64,000 nt of DNA from Undaria pinnatifida. Taxonomy: Eukaryota > Sar > Phaeophyceae > Laminariales > Alariaceae. Below the pieces are notes generated by a model. The model saw nothing but the letters and a program-made list of their open reading frames with translations. It did no database searches and was not told the DNA's origin. Location: the NCBI GenBank assembly GCA_012845835.1, contig JABAKD010000029.1, positions 14,921,453 through 14,985,452 of the forward strand, in the 5' to 3' direction. This document shows positions 56,330 through 64,000 of this stretch, piece by piece. Positions within the stretch are counted from its first letter, which is position 1; the number at the start of each line of letters is the position of its first letter. Made by a program: the position numbers and the translations under genes.

Positions 56330-56650
56330 TCGTCCAACTCTCAGTCCTGATGTGCTCCTCATGACGCTCGAGCGCTCTCTCGAACAGCTCTTGTATCTGA
56401 ACGAAAGCTTCACCAACATGGTGTCCTTTTTTCCAGAAACGGGGGGATTTCAAGACCTAGCCAGGTAATAAGCATCGCAGGTAGTCGTCAACTTGCAGTC
56501 AGCTAACTCACAGCCCTGACATGCGCGCGACCGCCCTCTCGGACAGTTTTTGTGCGAGTGCGAAGACCTGGACGAAAGCTTCACCAACATAGTGTCCTTT
56601 TCCAGACGAGGACAGGACGATGCCGGAACAGGGAGGGACACCTCGGGGTG
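56330..56650 (-). pseudogene. Two tandem copies of a decayed exon (GH(H/Y)VGEAFVQ)
   Basis: On the minus strand, 56615-56515 reads GKGHYVGEAFVQVFALAQKL then SERAVARMSGL and a stop. 56445-56330 reads KKGHHVGEAFVQIQELFERA then LERHEEHIRTES. The DNA copies share GACGAAAGCTTCACCAACAT and TGTCCTTTT. The separation is about 160 bp. The peptide similarity exceeds what simple DNA drift would leave, suggesting duplicated coding sequence. No parent gene is recognised. Confidence 0.55.
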
Positions 56651-57685
56651 GCAGCGGATCCTTCGCGTGGCCCAGGACCGTGCGCGGTGAGCGAGGACAG
56701 GGCAGGCACACACTCGCGTCGTGACTGCGGAGGGTTCGAGCGTTCGAAACTGCCGGAGTAGTACTGCGCGGCTGAAAAATGGTTAGTTTATTTTACGGCG
56801 ACGACTGGTGTAATGTAAATGCTTCTTCCCTTCACCCTCCTTCCTCCATTCCGTTGGCAGGGTGCCATGGCCGGGGGGGGCGAGGCGCGTGGACTTGGCT
56901 TGGTTTCTCGCGGCAGCTCTCCTCTGGCTTGTACGTACCATTCCTGCCTCTTACCCACCGACGACGACGATGATGACGATAATGATGACGATGGTGTCCT
57001 CACACTACAGCAGTAGCTCATTTTCGTGAAATCTAGTCTAGCCTGCGGTTAAAAAAGACAAGGTTGGAAAATCATCCCGATGGAAGAAAATAAAAAACAC
57101 AACGTACTGCGTGCACCGAAGTGCCAATACTCCAGGGAATGGTGCTTACGCGCTGCGGTATACCATTCCCTGTCACTTGCGAAACGAATGTAACTAGGCA
57201 TCTAAGATGTTGGGCTTCGGGCGTACCATGCCTGCCTGCGCACGCTGCTATTACCGCATACCGCATGGTGCCACACCTCCGGGATGAGCTTCCGAGATAA
57301 TTTTATCCGAGACAAGGGGGAACGCAATGCCTGTCTCGTTGAAATCCTTCCATAGACACGTCGCTCGGCGTTTTCACCCTCTTCCCGTCGACACGTGGTA
57401 CGATAGAGGTTTTTAAAGGTATACCGCTTTTTGGCCAAACTACTTTGTGAATGACTGGCCACCTCAACCCAAAATCGTGGGAAGGTTACTCATTGTTCAT
57501 TCTTGTTTCGCAAATGTAACCTTTGGAAGGTATACCTAGGCGATGGGTTTTGTCGATCACAATGGTCGCACTTGCAGTTTCCTCCAAACGAGTTTTTGCC
57601 TTGGAGGAGTATAGAGGTCCTTAGGTGACGAAACGGAGAAGATATTCAGAAAATAAAAATAAAGGAGTGTGCACTTCTACTGCCG
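56650..57685. other. No gene recognised
   Basis: Contains a GACGACGATGATGAC run at 56961-56995 and otherwise unique sequence without coding support. Confidence 0.4.
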
Positions 57686-57689
57686 TAAG

Positions 57690-58250
57690 AGTGGTCCCTC
57701 TAGTACTAAAATACTAGTAGTATTACTGCAGTATTGGTACAACAGCTGTAGTATTGGTACTACCGTATTATTAATAGCACTACAGTATTAGTACTACAGT
57801 GTTAGTACTACAGTATTAGAGTATTAGTACTACAGTCTTAGTACTACAACTTTTCTACGGTGTTAGTACTACAGTATTAGTACTGGAGGGGTTGCACGTT
57901 TTCGGCCATATGGTGTTTTTGATGATGTTTCTGATGATGTTTCTGGTGATGTTGCTGATGATGTTACCGATGATGTTACTGATGTTTCTGATTATGTACT
58001 GATGATGTGATTGGTTGAGCTCCTCAAGTGCGGTACTATCGTACTAGCTGTTGGTGTGATAATTTTACGATGAAGTTTGTTTTATTAGTATTATTAGTAT
58101 GGTATACTAATAAGCACTAGCGCTAAGGAACGTTGGTCGGGCTACGCAAACGTATGTCTTCGAAGTTATGTTTCGGGTGGTGATGGTGATGGTGATGGTG
58201 ATGGGTGATGGTGATGGTGATGGTGATGGTGATGGTGATGGTGATGGTGA
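57690..58250. repeat. Three adjacent microsatellites: TTAGTACTACAG, GATGATGTT, GGTGAT
   Basis: 57695-57885 is a 12-bp TTAGTACTACAG minisatellite of about 12 imperfect copies. 57918-58005 is GATGATGTT(A/T)CT repeats. 58178-58250 is a nearly perfect (GGTGAT)n run with one inserted G. Confidence 0.9.
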
Positions 58251-58259
58251 GATATTAGA

Positions 58260-59360
58260 GCTCCTCGTGTTAGGAGCTCAGAAAATTCTTAGAATCTGCT
58301 GCACCCCTGGGGTGAGATGACTCCGTAGCATGCGTCCGTTGTCGAGAAAATCGGCTTCGAAGTTCGTCCGAAGCGTTGGGGGGGTGTGGTGTCCTCCGTG
58401 TATGCGCTAGCGAACAACCGGCGAGAGGGTACAGCTTTCGATTATATCGCGTTGTTACTGTCATCTTCTTACGTACGAGGTTTTATAAGCCGGCGCGCAT
58501 CATGAGTTGTTGAGTTTGTGAATCCAATAGACCTGCGGATGGGGTTCCATTCCTTGACGTTTGCGTTCGTTTTCGCGTTGTTTCTGGTACCTTCTACCTG
58601 GTAGTTGTGTTGAGCTGGCGCTCCTTTCCTCTGAATTTCGGTGTGAAAAACATGCTTATATTTTTTTACTCTTGCATCTTGACCCGCGGCTGATAACTCG
58701 CAGCTGCGGTTTCTGGCGAGGCGGACGAAGACAATCACCAATGTGGTGATTCTTATGGTAGCGTGTTTCGGTTTTCTTGGCTACACGCACCTTCGGGCAC
58801 TCAGGCGGGGCTCCAATTCCCAGTTCCACGTGGTGCGTATCCGAGCAGGGTCGAATACCTGGTTGTTTTTTCGCAGAGAGGGTGGGAGATACTCTACAGG
58901 GAGGTTGGCAGGTGCGACTAACGCCTTTTTTTGGTGGTGTGCGTCCGATCATTAAAACACTCCCTCTTTGTCGCCTGACCGAGTTGTTCTAGTTAGCCCC
59001 CCTTGCCTCACCAGCCATGGCCAGAGGGCTACAGAAGGGGAGGGAGATACCCCCAATTTCGTTCCGAGCAGCGTGACAAACAAATCGATGACGGCCAGTA
59101 GAGCACCAAAGCAGCAGGGTAGCCGCCGGCGCGGGTGGTCCTGGGCCGCCGGAATTGTAGCCCTAGAACTGTCCCACAGCAAGGGGGTAAGAGAAACAAC
59201 AATGTTTTCGCAATGTATGACAACAATGTAGTAAGGCTAGAAGTGTTGGGGGTGTTCCTATTAGGAGTAGGAACAACGCTCCGTCTCGAAAGGAATGCAC
59301 GGTCAACGGTCGAATGAATGAGGCAAGCAAAAATGAGTATCCCCCCCCATACCGTATGCT
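58260..59360. other. No gene recognised
   Basis: Open frames are short and without motifs. Confidence 0.35.
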
Positions 59361-59369
59361 TAGTCCCAT

Positions 59370-59960
59370 TGCCCTTCTCGCCCCTGTCGTGTCGTCCCTC
59401 CAAAGACGCTTGCCCCCTTGCCTTGCTTGCCGTTGCCCTTCTCTGGCGTTTCATGTAGCCTCTGGAGAGGCTCTTGCTCCCGATACCGTACCCGGCCCTT
59501 CTCTCACGAGCCGCGTGGCCCCTTGGAAGGCTTTTTCCCCCTACCGCGGCGTCGTCTTTTATTATCGTACCGTCTCTCAAAAGGTTCTTCCTCCTCCTCC
59601 CGCAGCTTTGGTCCAATCACCCTTCTTTCGCGTATCGTGCTGTCTTTCAGAAGGCTCTTGCCCCCCTTGCCTCGTTTTGCCGTTGCCCTTCTATTGCGTA
59701 TCGCGTCGTCTCTTATGAGGCTTGGCGTACATTCTTCGTCGCGGGTGTCAACTCGCACTGACTGCTCGCCCAGTGGTTATCTTGTACCAGGTATCTATTA
59801 GCGAAACAGCACTATTAATAGTGGTCATGGGGTAGCTCTAGCTATTTCGTTTTGATGTATCTCTGTCACACCATCTTGCCTCGCCTGTCGTTGCCCTCCT
59901 TTCACGTATCGTGTTTCGTACCGTCCCTCGAAAGGCGTGGCTTACCTTGTCAGTGTTGGG
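59370..59960. repeat. Degenerate tandem repeat, about 60-70 bp unit
   Basis: CCCTTCT-GCGT-TCGTGTCGTC-CT--AAGGCTCTTGCC-CC-TTGCC recurs near 59370, 59435, 59492, 59550, 59620 and 59687, with a later copy at 59895. It translates on the minus strand to a basic KSL..D..IRERR repeat, which is not evidence of a gene. Confidence 0.7.
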
Positions 59961-60339
59961 TATCTACTTGCGCTTCAGTGGCGTGGTCGGGTCTGGGCTA
60001 TCTTGGACAGCTTTCACCATCGCTCACGCCTCCTTACTAGCAATGGTGAGCGCACCTTGGTCACGCTTGTTTGCCGTTGCCACATTTGAGGTTCCAGAGG
60101 GAAAAGGTGCCGAGAAGAGGTGACCATTGCGGCATCGACCGCACGAAAATAGGCGGGACCGCTGGAGTAGGACATGTGTCCGAATTGCAATGATGCAAGG
60201 AGACATGCGACACACGTACAGCATGATGATGCTATTTATATCACTGCTGTACTCTGGTCCTACCAGCTTGAGAACATGGCAATGCTGGTTGTTTTCGGTC
60301 GCTATACATGGATTTCATCCCTTTGGGCTACACACATGA

Positions 60340-60450
60340 ACACCACCCATGCATGAACACCATGCATGAACACCATGCATGAACACCATCCATGCTTAAG
60401 ACCATTCATGAAGACCATCCATGCTTGAAGACCATTCATGAAGACGGCTA
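60340..60450. repeat. CATGCATGAACACCAT / CCATTCATGAAGA minisatellite
   Basis: About eight copies of a 14-16 bp unit built from CATGAACACCA or CATGAAGACCATC. Confidence 0.9.
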
Positions 60451-61029
60451 CGGCACGACTGCGATTTTATGAAGTGTCAAGTGTGAGCGTGCAGTAGCAC
60501 AAATTTCACCATGCTGCCATACGCAAATGTCGTGCACCTCTTGGCATGGTAGCCCGGAAAACGCCCCCCACCCCAGCGCTGGGTTGCTACATTGAATGGC
60601 CGATGCAAAAACCGGCAGTTTGTAATGGACAAGCTTTTGTTTCTGAAGTCCCAACAGGATTGATAGCAATGGTGACCACGAGACGCGCAGGTAGCAGGTT
60701 GCTTCACGCTGAGACGTGTGCCGATACGGCATTTTATCCCCGTGTCTTCGTGTTTATGTGTACGTATAAACACTGCGTTTTTTTTTTTTGCACAGTTGCA
60801 TTATCTTCTCCGAGCCTTACATACGAGAGCATGCTCGTTTTAGTGCGGAGAGTTTCGCGACGGCTGTCCATCAAGAGACAAGCGTGCCGTCATTCGACTT
60901 TCTTTGATGCCACCCGCCACCCCGCAAGCCTCCGCAAGAACGCCCGCCACCTCCTTGAAACTGAAACTGCCTGTATTTTTACTGGTTTATTTTACCTCGG
61001 TTCCTTGGCTCTGACAGGGGGTGTTCTAC

Positions 61030-61212
61030 CTGTGCTGCTGTCTCTTAGATCCCGGGCGAGAGCAGCTTGTTGCAGACAACCTCGAGCCGTTCGCGAAAGG
61101 GGGCGTGAGCGCAAAGGGCACCATCGCTACTGGTGTACAGATGCCGTCCGAGCGACACGGCCAACAACAATCCGCGATGAAGCGACTCGGACACTGCCGC
61201 ATCTGCAGGTGA
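61030..61212 (+). CDS. Possible terminal exon, unknown gene
   Basis: After TGTCTCTTAG (acceptor-like) the plus strand reads DPGREQLVADNLEPFAKGGV, SAKGTIATGVQMPSERHGQQ and QSAMKRLGHCRICR before TGA 61210-61212. The codon choice is GC-ending and even, which is better than neighbouring open frames. Its last 45 bp (ATGAAGCGA-TCGGACACTGCC) recur in each of the downstream repeat units at 62.2-63.8 kb. No upstream exon is identified. Confidence 0.4.
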   Translation: MCCCLLDPGREQLVADNLEPFAKGGVSAKGTIATGVQMPSERHGQQQSAMKRLGHCRICR

Positions 61213-61546
61213 AGGAATAGTGCAGCTGCCGCTGTTACAGTAAGTCGTTTGGGGGGCATTTATATCGACGGAAATCGCCCTTGGTAGCATTGTCCTGTTA
61301 ACCCTGGCAGCACCTACGAGCCGCCTTTACCGCAATCTGGAAAATTGTATAGGATAAAGCATGGAAATCGGGGAGTTTGGTTTGGCCCACGTGTGCTTCC
61401 AGTATTATGAGAGGGAAAATATCAAAAACTGCCCCAAAAATTACTTTAGACCCTAGCCATAACCCTTAACCCCAACCTCAACCCTACCTGTAAAGCTATG
61501 TCCGGAAAAAACCCGACATTTTTTTTTCCCCGAAAATTTGGTCGAC

Positions 61547-61754
61547 CGCATCAAAACTCGTATATCAAAATATTCCCCGATTTCGATACTCTTAGTCCCA
61601 GATGATAACCTAGACGTCTCGTAGAGGCTACTGACACCCCTGGGACAGGGCGCATCAAAACTCGTATATCAAAATATTCCCCGATTTCCATACTCTTAAT
61701 CCTAGATGATAACCTAGACGTCTCGTAAAGGCTACTGACACCCCTGGGACAGGG
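61547..61754. repeat. Perfect 104-bp tandem duplication
   Basis: 61547-61650 and 61651-61754 (starting CGCATCAAAACTCGTATATC) differ at only four or five positions, a recent duplication. Confidence 0.95.
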
Positions 61755-61799
61755 GATTCACATATTATACTAGTATATTAATAGAGTAATACATGTGTA

Positions 61800-61880
61800 T
61801 AAACGCGCGGCCGGAATATCACGCAGCTGCCAAGACGAGTATCGACCATTAAATTGGTCGAGCTCACAGCCGACGCACCG
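61800..61880. repeat. Dispersed repeat, copy of 36735-36870
   Basis: Shares ATATCACGCAGCTGCCAAGA, CGAGTATCGACC and GAGCTCACAGCCGAC with the other copies. Confidence 0.6.
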
Positions 61881-62149
61881 GTATTCGAAACATATTTTTG
61901 TAAATACAAATACACGAGAAGTGCGATGCTATCGGGGGTCCAGGAAGCGTGTGCAGCAGCACGAGTTTGAGGATGCTGTGCGCGTGTCGTCGCGTCATTG
62001 TGGTTCGGGCACGCCCCCTGCCCAGCAAGCCGGCTGCTTGGTGTGGCAGATTATGTTCTCGTCACATTTTTTTTTTTTGCATGTTTTCCGCTTGAAGTCC
62101 CGAAGGGGTTATTTGATCCTCGCGCAACAGGTCATTTTGTAACTGTCGT

Positions 62150-63820
62150 TAGGTCGTGTGCGTTGGTGTACGGCGGATGTTTCGGGAACTCGAAAGAGGT
62201 CCCTGTTTTATGGTGCCGTCATAGTTGGAAGTTGTCGATCCGGGATGAAGCGATCCCGGACACTGCCACATCTGTAGACGGACGCGGGAATATCGATTAT
62301 GCTGATGCGCTCACGCTCTCACATTAGCTCAATTCGCTGAAATCTTGCTCGACTAGTCACAAGCAAACTAAAAACGTTCCGATGAAAGAAAAGACACGTA
62401 CAACATAACACATGCACCGCAGTACCTGTACGCGAAGGGATGTCGGAATATTGCGCTTGAATAGGTTCTCTACGTGTGTTAAAGCTTATTGGTTGAGGTT
62501 CCACCGCATTATCAAGTTGCGCCGCATTTCTTTGTGTAACGTATCTACGGCGGTACGGATTGCGGCATACATCCCGTGTCACTAGCAAAAACAATAATCC
62601 CACGAGATTGTTCATGGCACTGACAAGTACCAGGTAGTGTAGCTGTCGCTAAGAAGTCGTGCACCAGGGCATTCGTCACTGCCACCAAGCGGTGTGCGTT
62701 GGCATACCGCGGACGCTTCCGGAAAGATGAAGAGGGCCCAGTTGCTTTTTGGCGCCGTCAAGATTTGGTGCCGTAAAAAACACTAGAAATTCACATAACG
62801 TTTCCGAATACGCCAGCTGGGGGTTCGACCGGTTGCATGGTGTCGATACCTCAGCTTTGCAAGCTGCGTGATACGTTTGTATGTTCGTCACTGTCTTTTT
62901 GCTTCTGTGCGTTGGTGTACGGCGGACGCTTGAGGCGACTCCAGGGGGATCCCTACTATTGGGGCGCCGCGGCGTTGATAAATTATTGATCCGCGATGAA
63001 GCGATCCAGACACTGCCCGAAACATGTGCAGGCGAGGGGGTAGCATTATCGCGCCCGGTGGAGTGATCCCACGCTCTCATTTGTGCTTCAAGAGGGGGGC
63101 TAATGTTGAGGGCCATCATAGTAATCGGGGCCCACGATGTACACAAAAGGCGATATATTCCCTGTTTTTTGCTAACCATATTTGGTCCTGATTACTAGGA
63201 TCCCCCGTCATATTTTTTGCATTTCGTATAGTATAGTGCAGTGTGGGGAGGCATTGCATGTTCAAGTGAGTACACGGAGGGAAGGATAATTGGCTGGGTG
63301 AAAGTGATGGTGTTCGGCGCATGGTGCTAGCTTTGTTGCGTTTGGTATCTGGTATGAATTATGCGCTGCGAATTTTCGGAAGGCTAACAAATACCTAGTG
63401 GTTCCCTCTCCTTTTAATATCAGTACCTCTATTTAAGAAGATCAATTTTTGGTGCGCTAGGAACTCGCGCAGGAAGATGTTTGTGGTTGCCGTTGTGTTT
63501 TGTGCGCTGGTGCACGGCGGACGCTTCAGCAACTAGAAAGGGGTCCCCAATTTTTGGCGTCGTCAAAATAAGTAATTCTCGCAAAATTATTACGAGTGCG
63601 TCAACTGTGACCTCGACCGGTTAAGTGGTGGATAACCAGCTTCGCAAGCTGCGTGATATGTTTGTCACGGCCGTGAAGTTGTGTCCGTTGATGTACGGTG
63701 GATGCTTCACGCAACCTTGAAAGGGATTCTTGGCGTCGTGAAAATTTGAAATTCTTGATCCATGATGAGGCGATTCGGCCACTGCTCAAATTGCAGGCGA
63801 GCGGGCAATGTACCACCCCA
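62150..63820. repeat. Diverged repeat family, about 135-bp units, five copies
   Basis: Units near 62156, 62690 (short), 62907, 63498 (short) and 63678 share TGTGCGTTGGTGTACGGCGG, ACGCTTC, GGGGTCCC, GGCGCCGTC, then GATCCGCGATGAAGCGATCC and ACACTGCC. Two are preceded by GCAAGCTGCGTGATA. The 3' part matches the end of the exon-like sequence at 61030-61212. Confidence 0.75.
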
Positions 63821-64000
63821 CGAGACACAGACCCGCGAGGCCCACAAGGATCAAGCTAAAGTAGTGTAGGAAGTAGCGTGGGACAAGCGCTACGGTAGAG
63901 GTAGAAAGTTTTGGTCAAAATATGTTTTGAATGACGGGGTGGGCTTCTTAACCCGCCTAATCCCAAAATCGTAGGAATGCCATCCTTGTTGCGCAACGTG
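63821..64000. other. No feature recognised
   Basis: Unique sequence to the window edge, no coding support. Confidence 0.4.

Noticed and set aside
60546-61220. 224-codon plus-strand gene
   Set aside because: Most of it is low-quality open sequence with hydrophobic runs. Only the 61030-61212 part, in another frame, looks coding.

Overview
This is a nuclear window from a eukaryote. It has spliced protein genes with short exons (about 55-190 nt), GT-AG introns of up to about 5 kb, non-LTR and Ty1/copia retroelement remains, and many low-copy repeats. The LINE fragment, the intron-rich architecture and the gene set (a mitochondrial CBS-pair protein, an SRSF1-type splicing factor, a SPRING/C12orf49 protein) would fit a photosynthetic stramenopile such as a brown alga. 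That placement is inference: no species marker is visible.

Layout. 1-1268 is a C-rich satellite abutting the C-terminal end of a LINE reverse transcriptase (minus strand, 1270-1742). 2.6-3.2 kb is a repeat also found inside a MITE at 35.6-36.0 kb. 4.0-8.9 kb is a decayed Ty1/copia element. 9-18 kb holds no recognised gene: it contains tandem arrays (12.2-13.5, 14.3-16.1 and 16.4-16.7 kb) and a 366-bp TRIM-like mini-retrotransposon with two 83-bp LTRs. 20.5-29.7 kb (minus) is a seven-exon SR splicing factor of 221 aa. 31.5-33.5 kb (minus) holds cysteine-rich exons of one or two unknown genes. 33.8-35.5 kb is a large foldback element, followed by a MITE at 35.5-36.4 kb. 38.5-40.0 kb (plus) is an intronless SPRING-family gene. 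42.8-50.3 kb (minus) is a five-exon mitochondrial CBS-domain gene of 213 aa. 50.9-51.2 kb holds a convincing minus-strand coding exon of an unknown gene. 52-64 kb has gene fragments, another TIR element, microsatellites, and a repeat family around a terminal-exon-like sequence.

The three recognised genes are unrelated housekeeping functions (splicing, Golgi/SREBP regulation, mitochondrial redox/energy sensing) and do not form a pathway. Both multi-exon gene models close exactly: splice phases agree and CDS lengths are multiples of three.

The most unusual theme is relic exon duplication. Partial, diverged copies of SR exon 4, SR exon 7 and CBS exon 2 lie on the same strand as their parents, in the next intron downstream or beyond the 3' end, and some keep a good splice donor or stop. 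Other highlights are two MITEs with TAA or TTA target duplications (one with a 56-bp perfect TIR), a TA-flanked TIR element filled with GTGTGATA motifs, and a foldback element with near-identical 0.6-kb arms.
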